From positions 868,001 to 932,000 of the forward strand of contig NZ_OY781982.1 in the NCBI RefSeq assembly GCF_963677565.1: a stretch of 64,000 nt of DNA, given 5' to 3'. Made by a program: the position numbers and the translations under genes. This DNA comes from an uncultured Draconibacterium sp. (lineage in GTDB: Bacteria; Bacteroidota; Bacteroidia; Bacteroidales; Prolixibacteraceae). A model generated the notes under the pieces. It saw only the letters and a program-made list of their open reading frames with translations. It was not told the origin of the DNA and ran no database searches. How positions within the stretch are numbered: position 1 is the stretch's first letter; every line of letters starts with the position of its first letter. Shown in pieces: positions 28,267 to 37,455 of this stretch.

Positions 28267-29514
28267 ATGAAAATTCTTTTAAAAATTTTAAAAATAATCC
28301 TCGTTACCCCACTGATTCTAATCCTCGCCTTTTTGATCGTTCTGTGCATAAAATATTCCCCTACTTATGTTTACCGATTAGCGACCATGAATGTGGCCGA
28401 TGTTTACGATTACCAAAAATTTGAGAACAGAAATATTAAAGGATCAACTGATGCTTTCCGTTTCGCGGAAGCTGCCGATGAAGATTTTGTAGAAACCTTA
28501 TTTAGGGATAGAGTCGAGCAATCAGGATTTAGTTCGTTTGATGAGTGGGCTGAAAAATCGCAAACCACTGCTCTCATATTCATACGCAAAGACACCATTG
28601 TGTATGAAAAATATTTCAATGGTTTTTCAAGGGATTCCTATTTTCATTCGCAGTCGATGGCAAAATCATTTATCTCGTTTTTAATTGGTGCTGCTATTGA
28701 AGACGGATTAATTGGCAGCGTTAACGATCCGATGACAAAATATATTCCTGAACTCAAGGAAAGGAATCCCGATTTTGAGGAAATTACTATTAAAAATCTG
28801 CTTGAAATGCGTTCGGGATTAAAGTATTTTACCGGATATATTCCGGGAACTTACATTCACCTACCGTGGCATGCCGAGGCAGTCGGTTACTATCACCCAA
28901 ACGTTCGTAAACTACTACTCAAAAAGGTAGAAATAGATAGAGAACCCGGAAAATCATTTCAATACAATAATTACAACACCAGCTATTTGGGATTGATTAT
29001 TGAACGGGCAACAAATAAAACGGTTTCGGAATATTTGGAGGAGAAACTATGGTCGAAAATTATGGAATACGACGCCCTTTTTTCCATCGACAGCAAACGG
29101 TCGGGTTTTGAATACATGCCGAGCCGGTTGATTGCCCGCGCCATTGATTATGCGCGTTTTGGCCGACTTTTCTTAAATAAAGGTACCTGGAATGGCAAAC
29201 AAGTAATTTCCAAGAATTGGGTGCAGGAATCAACGCGCGAGAACAAACAAATACCGCGTAATATTTACCCCGATTGGTTTGGCGGCGACAACTTCAAACA
29301 CGTATATTACAATTACCAGTGGTGGGGCCAAACCAATTGCGATTCCACTTTTCAGTTTATGGCCTCCGGCAACCTGGGACAAAACATTTATGTTATCCCT
29401 GACAAAGAAATTATCATTGTTCATTGTGGCAATTCGCTGGAACATTACGGAGATTTTGACCTTTGGAATGTGACTGACAAAATCAGGGAAATACAAGCCA
29501 CAAAATTTCGTTAA
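28267..29514 (+). CDS. Membrane-anchored serine hydrolase (class C beta-lactamase/NylB-like fold)
   Basis: A 415-residue protein with one N-terminal membrane helix (about 8-28) and a periplasmic penicillin-recognising domain. The SxxK motif is Ser130-Met-Ala-Lys133 in HSQSMAKSFIS, and the YxN motif is Tyr233-Asn-Asn235. The SMAKSF environment resembles NylB-like 6-aminohexanoate-dimer hydrolases and related esterases rather than true AmpC. No clear KTG box is seen, but HCGNS near the C-terminus may fill that place. Substrate unknown, and a role in resistance should not be assumed. Confidence 0.82.
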   Translation: MKILLKILKIILVTPLILILAFLIVLCIKYSPTYVYRLATMNVADVYDYQKFENRNIKGSTDAFRFAEAADEDFVETLFRDRVEQSGFSSFDEWAEKSQTTALIFIRKDTIVYEKYFNGFSRDSYFHSQSMAKSFISFLIGAAIEDGLIGSVNDPMTKYIPELKERNPDFEEITIKNLLEMRSGLKYFTGYIPGTYIHLPWHAEAVGYYHPNVRKLLLKKVEIDREPGKSFQYNNYNTSYLGLIIERATNKTVSEYLEEKLWSKIMEYDALFSIDSKRSGFEYMPSRLIARAIDYARFGRLFLNKGTWNGKQVISKNWVQESTRENKQIPRNIYPDWFGGDNFKHVYYNYQWWGQTNCDSTFQFMASGNLGQNIYVIPDKEIIIVHCGNSLEHYGDFDLWNVTDKIREIQATKFR

Positions 29515-29796
29515 TCAATGTTTTTCTTATCGTTGCGAAGACAGAACAGACGTAACCGATATCGAATTACTGTTCTTGTGGCAGGTTTAAAAAATAAGCA
29601 CTCCGAAACAATGCCTGTGCAAAAAATTAAAAAGATGATAGTACGCTAATTATTTGAGGCAACCAAAAACACAAATTCAATCCCCGTTAATAAGATGTTA
29701 AAGTTTATTTTTTGTGTCTCATATCACAACATTTCAAAATCAATTTGTGTTATATAGTATCGTTTTTTGATTTTACGGTACCGAAAATAGAACTCA

Positions 29797-30417
29797 ATGA
29801 TTAAGAATTTACTATATAGTCTGTCCCCCAGGCGCCTGTCGATATTAAACCGATATTACCGCATTACGCAGTTTTATCCCTTCCTGAAAAGCACTGCTTA
29901 TAAAGGAGGAACTGTGGCTGCTGTTTTTATCGCTTTAGTGGTTGGCCTCGAAATATTTCTGTTGGATTTTAATTTAATCCTCAACAACCTGGTAGCTACT
30001 TATTCACCAAAAATCATTTATTCGGTATTTCTTTTATCCGAAACATTATTAGGATTGGTACCACCCGAGATGTTTATTGCCTGGGCCTCGAAACTGGAGA
30101 TTCCATGGGGGGCGCTGTTTATTTTGGCTACACTATCGTATTTAGGAGGTATAATTTCTTACTTCCTCGGAACGCGTCTGTTTCTTATTCCATCGGTTAA
30201 AAATCACATCGAAAATAAAATTCAGAAACACATTGTCAACCTCCGGAAATGGGGCGGTATATTTGTTTTCCTGGGAGCTGTTTCGCCGGTTCCCCACTCT
30301 GTTGTAAGTCTGGCATCGGGTCTTATCGGGTACAATTTTAAAAGCTACTTACTGTGGTCGCTCTTTAGGTATTTTCGCTTTGTAATTTATGCTCTGGTGA
30401 TTTTTGGTATTTTTTAA
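29797..30417 (+). CDS. VTT/DedA-like membrane protein
   Basis: A 206-residue polytopic inner-membrane protein with about five hydrophobic segments. It carries features of the VTT (SNARE-associated/DedA) family: LLGLVPPEMFIAWAS, then GGIISYFLGTRLF, then FLGAVSPVPHSVVSLASGL, which holds the proline-rich re-entrant motif. Family members act in lipid scrambling and membrane homeostasis. A Pro/Arg-rich start (LSPRRLSILNRYYR) precedes the first helix. Its stop codon overlaps the stop of the convergent ABC transporter gene (30414-30417). The 282-nt gap upstream holds a 43-codon ORF discussed among the findings. Confidence 0.78.
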   Translation: MIKNLLYSLSPRRLSILNRYYRITQFYPFLKSTAYKGGTVAAVFIALVVGLEIFLLDFNLILNNLVATYSPKIIYSVFLLSETLLGLVPPEMFIAWASKLEIPWGALFILATLSYLGGIISYFLGTRLFLIPSVKNHIENKIQKHIVNLRKWGGIFVFLGAVSPVPHSVVSLASGLIGYNFKSYLLWSLFRYFRFVIYALVIFGIF

Positions 30418-32195
30418 GCTTGTTGCTCTTCCTCCTCAAACTGGTGTAGTAGCCGTGCATATTTACCACCATATTTTAGCAGCTCTTCATGGTTCCCTCG
30501 CTCGATAATTCTACCGTCTTCGAGCACCAAAATCATATCCGAATTTTTAATCGTACTTAAACGGTGTGCCACTGCAATAACCGTTTTTTTAGAGAAGATA
30601 TTGGCAATGGCTTTTTGGATGTACTGCTCGGTAATTGAATCAACAGCACTGGTAGCTTCATCAAGGATGATCAACTCGCTATTACCGGCAATAGCTCGTG
30701 CAAACGAGATCAATTGCGCCTGTCCTTTCGAGAGATTATCGCCATTATCCTGAACAACAAACTGATATTTGTTGGGTAACTGATCGATAAAATAATTGGC
30801 ATACACAAAGGATGCCGACTGCTCCACGTCGCTTTGAGAAATGGATTTACGTCCGAGCGAGATATTAAATTCAACTGTATCGTTAAACATGTAAATATCC
30901 TGCTGCATAATGGAAATCGTTTCCCGAATCTGTCCAATGGGAATTTCGGACAATTCGATTCCGTTAATTTTTATGCTTCCGCGATAACCGGTGTATGTTT
31001 TTGCCAATAAGCGAATAATCGTTGATTTCCCGGATCCTGTGGTGCCGACCAACGCCAACCGATCGCCTTTTTTTAGCTTAAACGACACATCTTTCAGCAC
31101 ATCAGGCGTGTCTTCCGAATAGCGGAAAAACACATTTTTAAACTCAATTTTCTGCAAAGCTATTGCTTCGGGAACTGTTTCTGAAGATTCTGCTTTGGGA
31201 TCTTCCACCTGTTGCTCAAACATCTCGCTAATGTGCTCGAGCGCTGACATTGCTCGTTGAATGGTTGAAATTTGCTGGGCAAACTGTTTTACCGGCACAA
31301 AAAGTCGCTCTAAAGTGGTTACAAATACGATCAGGATTCCCAGCGTATAGCCGTAATCCCAAATTTGAATAGCGCCGTACCAAATAACCAAAGCCGTGGC
31401 CACCGAAGTAATTCCTTCCACAATCGAATAAAGGAACGAATCGTAAACATTCGATTTGTTTTGAGCATCGCAAAACTGTTTGTTCAGGTCATCGTATTTA
31501 TTCAGTACTTTTTCTTCGGCTGCAAAAAGCTGAACGGTTTTCATTCCTGTTAGTGCCTCCTGCAAATAAGCAGCCGATTTTGCCAAACTCGTGCGAGATG
31601 TATTATAAGCTTTTCGGATCTTTTTACGCAAAAAGTTAATCACCAAAATAATTACCGGAACCACCAATAGCAGCACTAACGTCAGACGCCAATTGATGTA
31701 AAAAAGATAGCCCACCAATGCCAGTGTTTTTATACTGTCGGCCAGCAAACCGAGCACTCCGGCTGCAAACGAATCCGATACGGATTCCATATCGCTGGTC
31801 AACCTCGACAAGGTTACACCAATTGGCTTTTTATCAAAATAACTCAGTGGAAAACGCAAGGATTTTCCAAATAAACGGCGGCGAAGATCAACAACTGCCA
31901 GACCTCCTGCTTTAGAAAAAGAGTAACTGTAAACCCCGTCGAACAGAATGTTTAAGATCAATGCCACAGCCAGAAAAATAGTCTGCCTGACCAGGCCGTC
32001 CACATTACCCGGAACGATGTAGTTATCTACAATATCTTCAATCAGCCAAAGGAACAGAATTCCCGCGCCGGTAGTAACAGGAATGGAAGCAATACTCAGG
32101 AAAAACCACTTTTTGTGTGGTTTAAAATAGCCGGCAAATTTTCGGAACAACTGCCAGTCTAAACTTTTTATAATATTGTTTTTGCTCCTGCTCAT
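30414..32195 (-). CDS. Heterodimeric ABC exporter, catalytically competent half
   Basis: A 593-residue type IV ABC exporter half: six membrane helices (about 35-320) and an ATPase domain (about 350-585). Walker A is GTTGSGKST and Walker B is LIILDEATSAVD with the normal catalytic Glu, but the signature reads LSKGQ rather than LSGGQ. The partner upstream has the reverse pattern (good LSGGQ, Asp for Glu), as in heterodimeric exporters with one degenerate ATP site (TM287/288, BmrCD type). Its start overlaps the end of the partner by four bases. Operon position after thiol-biosynthesis-like genes hints at export of a gamma-glutamyl compound, which is an inference. Confidence 0.85.
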   Translation of the reverse strand: MSRSKNNIIKSLDWQLFRKFAGYFKPHKKWFFLSIASIPVTTGAGILFLWLIEDIVDNYIVPGNVDGLVRQTIFLAVALILNILFDGVYSYSFSKAGGLAVVDLRRRLFGKSLRFPLSYFDKKPIGVTLSRLTSDMESVSDSFAAGVLGLLADSIKTLALVGYLFYINWRLTLVLLLVVPVIILVINFLRKKIRKAYNTSRTSLAKSAAYLQEALTGMKTVQLFAAEEKVLNKYDDLNKQFCDAQNKSNVYDSFLYSIVEGITSVATALVIWYGAIQIWDYGYTLGILIVFVTTLERLFVPVKQFAQQISTIQRAMSALEHISEMFEQQVEDPKAESSETVPEAIALQKIEFKNVFFRYSEDTPDVLKDVSFKLKKGDRLALVGTTGSGKSTIIRLLAKTYTGYRGSIKINGIELSEIPIGQIRETISIMQQDIYMFNDTVEFNISLGRKSISQSDVEQSASFVYANYFIDQLPNKYQFVVQDNGDNLSKGQAQLISFARAIAGNSELIILDEATSAVDSITEQYIQKAIANIFSKKTVIAVAHRLSTIKNSDMILVLEDGRIIERGNHEELLKYGGKYARLLHQFEEEEQQA

Positions 32196-33960
32196 CTCCG
32201 TGTTTCTTTTTTCGTTTCACCTTCCTGTTGCAGTTTTGCTATTTCGCGGTAGAAGTCCGAATATTTTAGCAACTCCTCATGATTTCCTTTTGCCGCCATT
32301 TTTCCGTCATCCAGCACAATGGTAAAATCAGTTTTCTCCAACACACTTATCCGGTTTGAAATTACAACCAGGCTTTTCACAGCATGATTTTCCACAATTT
32401 GTTTTATTAGAAAACGCTCGGTATCGGTGTCTACCGCCGAAAATACATCGTCGAGAATTAAGAGCTCGCCTTGTGTATAAAGTGCCCGTGCCAGGCTAAT
32501 TCGCTGTTTTTGTCCGCCTGAAAGCATAATCCCTTTTTCGCCCACCATTGTTTTCCCCTTTTTGGGGAAACGCAACAATTCGTCGGCAAAAGCACTTTTA
32601 TAAATCACATCATTAAAACGCTTCTCGTCAATCGCTGCGTCAGAGGTTAATCCAATGTTGTTTTCAATTGAATCGGAAAACAGAAAAACTTCCTGACTCA
32701 CCGTATTTACAACAGAGCGAATATCCTCGCTTCTCAGCGAATCGGCATCAATGTCGCCATAAAAGATCTTACCTTCTCCGGGTCGTAAGTAACCATTTAA
32801 ACACTGAATTAAAGTGGTTTTCCCCGATCCAACTTTTCCGGTTATACCGACGATCTGACCGGGTTTTATCGAAAACGAAATATCTTTCAAAACCGGTTAT
32901 CGCCGTTATGATAGGTGTAGCTCAGGTTATTAACGTGAATACCATTTTTAAATAATTCTTGCCTTTTTGTTTCGGGTAGCGATTTCCGTTCATCGTCGGT
33001 TCCTTCGCGGTCCATAATGGTTTGAATACTGCTGATCCCTACAAATCCTTGCTGAAATACGGTGAGCACCCACCCCAACCCCATAATTGGATGAGCCAGC
33101 AGCGCTGCGTATGCAATGTATTCGGTTAATTCGCCAATCGTAAATTTCCCATTGATCACGTACATTCCGCCAACAAAAAAGATAATGATCTTTAAAATCT
33201 GACCAAGGTTACCCAACAAAGGGATTACAAAGGAGCGAATCCACGAGATTTTTAGCGTTGCATCGTAATAGGAAAGATTGTCTTTTTGAACTGCATCTTC
33301 CGCATGTTCGTATATATTGTAGCTTTTTATCACGCTATTTCCCGAAAGAAAAGAAATGATTTTCCCTGACAGCTTTTGCAAAGTATTCATTCTTGCGTGC
33401 GTATTTTTTACCATTACCCGCATCCCGTAGCGGACAATTAAAAAAACTACCACCATAGGAATTACACAATACAACGTTAGCATGGGCGACAATTTCCACA
33501 TCATGTAGGGTGTGAGCGACAATGAAAGCAGGATATTTCCGATTTGCAAAATACCAAAACCAGTGATCATTCGCACTCCGTTTATGTCATTATTCACTCG
33601 TGAAATGATATTTCCGGTGGAATTCTCATCGTAATAATCCTTTCCGAACGAGGCTAGTTTTTGGAACATTTCGCCTTTTAACTGCCGCTCGATCAGACGG
33701 GCCGGAAAAAAGATTAAAATCCGCGAAAGTGTTCTTACCAAAATTAATCCGGCAGCCAAACCAACAATAATCAATACATTTTTTTGAAATTCAGCCTCAT
33801 TACCCGCGCGGCCGGCAGCTATTAGGTCGATGGTTTTCTGAATAAATCCGGGTATCGTAATCGAAGTCCAGACGGTAAGCACCAGGAAGATAATTCCGCC
33901 TGTGTACCACCACCGATATTGATGCGTGTATTTTAATAAGAATTTTAGTTTCGATAACAT
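32192..33960 (-). pseudogene. Heterodimeric ABC exporter, degenerate-site half, frameshifted
   Basis: The membrane domain and first part of the ATPase domain are read from 33960 to 32887 and end after HVNNLSYTYHNGDNRF. The rest of the ATPase domain continues in another frame from about 32890 to 32192 (KDISFSIKPG, Walker A GKVGSGKTT, LSGGQKQR, LLILDDVFSAVD). One extra C at the CCGG of 32893-32896 would restore DNPVLKDIS and give a 589-residue protein that matches the partner's length. The Walker B Glu is replaced by Asp, as expected for the degenerate site of a heterodimer. Either a sequencing or assembly error or a recent mutation explains it. Confidence 0.85.
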
Positions 33961-33984
33961 GCTCCCGTGTCCTCTTTTTGTCTT

Positions 33985-35352
33985 TTATGCATCGATATAT
34001 TTTTGCATCTGCTCGTTTTGCCAGTTGTACACCAATTCGGGTAACGACTCGTTGTTCTCTTGGTAGCGTTTCAATAGCTTTTCGGCCACTGTAATCCCAC
34101 TTTCGGTAATCTCGCGAACAGGTGCCAGAAACCGGCTTTCATCCTCCGAACACTTTACTTTGGCGCGCCTTGTAAGCCCATCCGAGGCAATGCGGCAAAT
34201 TTGTTTTGCAATGGTTCCTACATGCAGATTGCCACTTTTCGCATTCAGCGCTTTTATTGGCACCTGAGCACGAAGCTCCTGCATGGTGTCAACGTCCCAT
34301 TTCGAAATAAGTTCATCGGCTTCCGCCAGGCTTTCTCCATCGTACAACAATCCTACCCACAACGCAGAAACCGCTGCTATGTGCGACACACAGCTGGCAT
34401 CAGCACCTCGCATCTCAATAAATTGTTTAAGGCGAACATCAGGAAAAATAGTAGAAACATGAGTTTCCCAATCTTCCTGCGTTGGTTTTAGTTCATGTTT
34501 GCCCTCAAAAAATCCACGGAATGTAAGGCCTTTTGCCGAAATATATTCCCCATTGCGTAAAATGTAATACATCGGAACATCCAGTAGATAATCCACCCAA
34601 CGCTCAAAACCAAATCCCGCATCAAAAATAAAGGGCAAGAATCCGCAGCGATCCGGATCGGTGTGGTTCCAAATATGCGAACGATACGATAAATACCCAT
34701 TGGGTTTACCGGCAGAAAATGGTGAGTTGGCAAAAATGGCGGTAACAACAGCCTGTAATGCCTGCGATACGCGCATCTTTTTTACCATATCACTTTCGCT
34801 GCCAAAATCCAGGTTAACCTGTGTTGAAGCGGTGTTTGTCATCATGTGCAGACCAAGCTCGCCTTTTGTGGGCATGTAATTTCGCATCCAGCGGTAACGT
34901 TCTTTCGGCACCCATGGCACATTGGCAACTTCCGTTAAAGGATCAACACCCATTGGCAGACTAAAAAAATCGTAGTACTCACTAATGGTATTTAGCTCCT
35001 GGAAATGTTTTCTGGTTTCGCGATACGTTTCATGAATAGTGCTAAAATTATCGCCTGAAAGTTCAAATTGCCCACCGGGTTCCAGTGTAATCGAAGCACC
35101 ATTTTTCCGAAGGCCAATTGCAATATTGTTTTCGAGGATTGGTGTCCATCCATCCTGTTGCATTTTGTTCAGAATCTTCAAAATTCCGCCATCCTGTTCA
35201 AAACATAGTCGTCCGAAATCTTTTCGGCGAAATAGGAACTTTTCGTTCTCGGTACCTATTCCCCATCTTTCAGGTGGTTTGCTGCCCCGCTCGAAATAGT
35301 CGACCAATTGCGATTTATGGTTTATTTCTATTTTTTTCTCTTTTTCTGTCAT
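33985..35352 (-). CDS. gshA: Glutamate-cysteine ligase, plant/proteobacterial (GCS2-like) type
   Basis: Joins glutamate gamma-carboxyl and cysteine with ATP to gamma-glutamylcysteine. The 455-residue sequence shows GIGTENEKF (31-39), EPGGQFELSG (91-100), HMMTNTASTQVNLDF (169-183) and the IEMRGADA segment, which fit the plant-type family rather than classical E. coli GshA. It is cytoplasmic, with no signal. It follows the ATP-grasp gene by 20 nt and precedes the ABC exporter by 24 nt, so the four genes form one operon. A related ligase acting on another amine is possible but less likely. Confidence 0.85.
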   Translation of the reverse strand: MTEKEKKIEINHKSQLVDYFERGSKPPERWGIGTENEKFLFRRKDFGRLCFEQDGGILKILNKMQQDGWTPILENNIAIGLRKNGASITLEPGGQFELSGDNFSTIHETYRETRKHFQELNTISEYYDFFSLPMGVDPLTEVANVPWVPKERYRWMRNYMPTKGELGLHMMTNTASTQVNLDFGSESDMVKKMRVSQALQAVVTAIFANSPFSAGKPNGYLSYRSHIWNHTDPDRCGFLPFIFDAGFGFERWVDYLLDVPMYYILRNGEYISAKGLTFRGFFEGKHELKPTQEDWETHVSTIFPDVRLKQFIEMRGADASCVSHIAAVSALWVGLLYDGESLAEADELISKWDVDTMQELRAQVPIKALNAKSGNLHVGTIAKQICRIASDGLTRRAKVKCSEDESRFLAPVREITESGITVAEKLLKRYQENNESLPELVYNWQNEQMQKYIDA

Positions 35353-35372
35353 TTGTTTTATTCTAACTTCAA

Positions 35373-36380
35373 TTACTTCGAATTCAGAATGCTGTCGAGA
35401 ACATATTTTTCCACATGGCGGTTTTTCCCGATGTACGGATAATCGTGCATCGATAACATAGCCGGCGCATTCAGTTCAACCACGATGTAATTATCATTCG
35501 ATGCAGGCCCTTCCATATCTCTTATTATAATATCGATTCCGGCAATTTTCAGTCCTGCCGATTTTGCTGTTTCCACCGCTACATGCTTATAAAATTCAGG
35601 AATTTCATCCGTTACATCAATGCTGTCGCCACCGGTACTCAAGTTTGAGTTATTTCGCAAGAAGACCTTCTTCTCTTTTTTCAAAATGGTTCCCGGAGTC
35701 ATCGACTGCGCATTCAAATGTCGGATTACCTCCTCATCAATATTTATCTTTAATAACGGATGCGTGTAATCATCGCCGCGCCCTTTATTTTTCTCGTCAA
35801 CAAGCTGTTGAATTGAAGATTCTCCATCACCCAAAACATTTGCCGGTTCGCGCCAGGCTATGGCACGCACCACATAATCGATTACCAGGAAACGGTACTC
35901 CTGCCCCGGACAAAACTCTTCGACAATTACTTTATTGGCAAACTTAAACGCATTATCGATAGCCGCAATTTGTTCTTCGCGGGTTTGAATATTTGTGCTT
36001 ACGGCAATTCCATGATCGGTATCGGCCGGTTTTACTACAGCGGGTAACTCAATCGCATCCAATTCTTTGGCATCATAACCATGCTTCAACAAAATACCTT
36101 TTGCCTGTTGAATACCCTTTCGCTGAAGGAACTGCCGGGTCATCCATTTATCGTTCGATATCCAAAAGGCAATTAAGCTGTTGGCATCCGAAATAGTTCC
36201 TTCATGAATGATGTATTCTTTATTGTTGTGTTGAACCGAAATGAGGTTATTATCGGAGTCGATGATTTCAAAAGGTAACTGGCGACGGAGAATTTCAGCA
36301 ATAATAATCTGGGTTGTGGCTTCAAAATGTTCATAACCAGGTAGCGGTTTAAAATTATAGTTGCTTTTTTCCATCATCAT
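35373..36380 (-). CDS. ATP-grasp ligase resembling the GshF glutathione synthetase domain
   Basis: A 335-residue ATP-grasp enzyme. Residues 60-130 contain the N-terminal segments seen in GshF (SDANSLIAFWISNDKWMTRQ, then PAVVKPADTDHGIAVS). Further on are VEEFCPGQEYRFLVID and, near the end, VVELNAPAMLSMHDYPYIGK, whose ELN and MHxxPYxGK pattern is shared with the C-terminal synthetase half of bifunctional GshAB/GshF. It therefore probably adds glycine to gamma-glutamylcysteine and supplies the missing GshB activity. It is the first gene of the operon. Cyanophycin-synthetase-like ligases are the next nearest alternative. Three consecutive ATG codons start the gene. Confidence 0.72.
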   Translation of the reverse strand: MMMEKSNYNFKPLPGYEHFEATTQIIIAEILRRQLPFEIIDSDNNLISVQHNNKEYIIHEGTISDANSLIAFWISNDKWMTRQFLQRKGIQQAKGILLKHGYDAKELDAIELPAVVKPADTDHGIAVSTNIQTREEQIAAIDNAFKFANKVIVEEFCPGQEYRFLVIDYVVRAIAWREPANVLGDGESSIQQLVDEKNKGRGDDYTHPLLKINIDEEVIRHLNAQSMTPGTILKKEKKVFLRNNSNLSTGGDSIDVTDEIPEFYKHVAVETAKSAGLKIAGIDIIIRDMEGPASNDNYIVVELNAPAMLSMHDYPYIGKNRHVEKYVLDSILNSK

Positions 36381-36560
36381 AAATTGTTTTCAGGATGTAT
36401 CTCATTGCCATGAAACGCCCCCTTTCCTAATAACTCTTGAAATTAACACATTGTATTTAGAATAGTTTTCGAAAGGACCAATTATTGCCCGTAATTTAAA
36501 GTTCGGTTGAAATGCGATGAAAATAACATCCATATTTGACTAATCAACCAGGCATAAAAA

Positions 36561-36580
36561 AAGAGGTTGTAAAACCTCTT
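36561..36580 (-). terminator. Terminator of the methyltransferase gene
   Basis: AAGAGGTT (36561-36568), loop GTAA, AACCTCTT (36573-36580); on the minus strand a T-run follows and then ATGCC. It lies 37 nt past the methyltransferase stop and belongs to the family of similar terminators in this window. Confidence 0.75.
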
Positions 36581-36616
36581 ATAAAAAAATGGAGCATTAC
36601 GAAAAACAGATACAAT

Positions 36617-37279
36617 CTATTTTTCAGCAGTTTTATAACTTATCGAAACGCCACCGCCATCGTTATTGTATGTTGTTTTAAAGTTAGATTGTGCTTCAAT
36701 GTATTCCACAAATTCAGTAATTCCGTATTGCCTTCTTCGCTGGGTAATATTGTGCGCTGTAAAACAACCGCCTACACTCATTTTGGGTGCCAGGTCTTTA
36801 AAATAATTGGCATACCAACCCTTGTCGGCATCGCTGAACACAAAGTCGATCGGCCCTTCCAACTGCTTGGCCATTTCGTGCGCATCGCACAAGCGTGCAT
36901 CCACATATTCCGACACACCGGCTTTTTCGAAATTTTCCATGGCTTCCTGATGGCGTCTTTCGTCAATCTCCATGGTAATTAATTTTCCACCAGTTTTGCT
37001 CAAGGCCCAGGCAATCCACACCCCCGAGTGACCGGTAGAAGTTCCAATCTCAACGGCATTTTTATAACCGTTTTCAACGATTATATCGTACAAAAGCTGC
37101 CCGTCGGAAGCGGGTATATTCATATCGCGCCACGAATATCGTTTATCCGACAAAAACGCTTTTACCGTTTTATCCAATTCCGAATTATCTGACGAAGACT
37201 GAGCCATTACGGAAGGAACAATCAGTAACATTAAAATAAACAGAATTTGATACCTGAATGAAAGCAGTGTGATTTTCAT
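36617..37279 (-). CDS. SAM-dependent O-methyltransferase-like protein with signal peptide
   Basis: The core (about 45-215) is a class I methyltransferase of the COMT/CCoAOMT-like type, with AVEIGTSTGHSGVWIAWAL as motif I, LITMEIDERR as the acidic SAM loop, and FVFSDADKGWYANYF with the Asp that would bind metal in this family. Before it sits a 27-residue hydrophobic N-terminus ending VPSVMAQSSSD, which looks like a cleavable Sec signal. Because SAM is cytosolic, a periplasmic methyltransferase would be unusual. Either it acts after binding SAM before export, uses another ligand, or the signal is retained as an anchor. It ends at its own terminator. Confidence 0.75.
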   Translation of the reverse strand: MKITLLSFRYQILFILMLLIVPSVMAQSSSDNSELDKTVKAFLSDKRYSWRDMNIPASDGQLLYDIIVENGYKNAVEIGTSTGHSGVWIAWALSKTGGKLITMEIDERRHQEAMENFEKAGVSEYVDARLCDAHEMAKQLEGPIDFVFSDADKGWYANYFKDLAPKMSVGGCFTAHNITQRRRQYGITEFVEYIEAQSNFKTTYNNDGGGVSISYKTAEK

Positions 37280-37455
37280 AATCGTTTCATTTTTAAGTTT
37301 ATAATTCAGCTACTCTGGTTTATAAACATAGACAATCACAAGCACAAATGGTTTAACTAACAGTTTGACAAAGAGATATCCAAACGGAGCCGTATCAACT
37401 CCTTGCAGATCCTTTAATATTTTCGTAAATTAGCTGATAACCAAGAATCTAGCCT

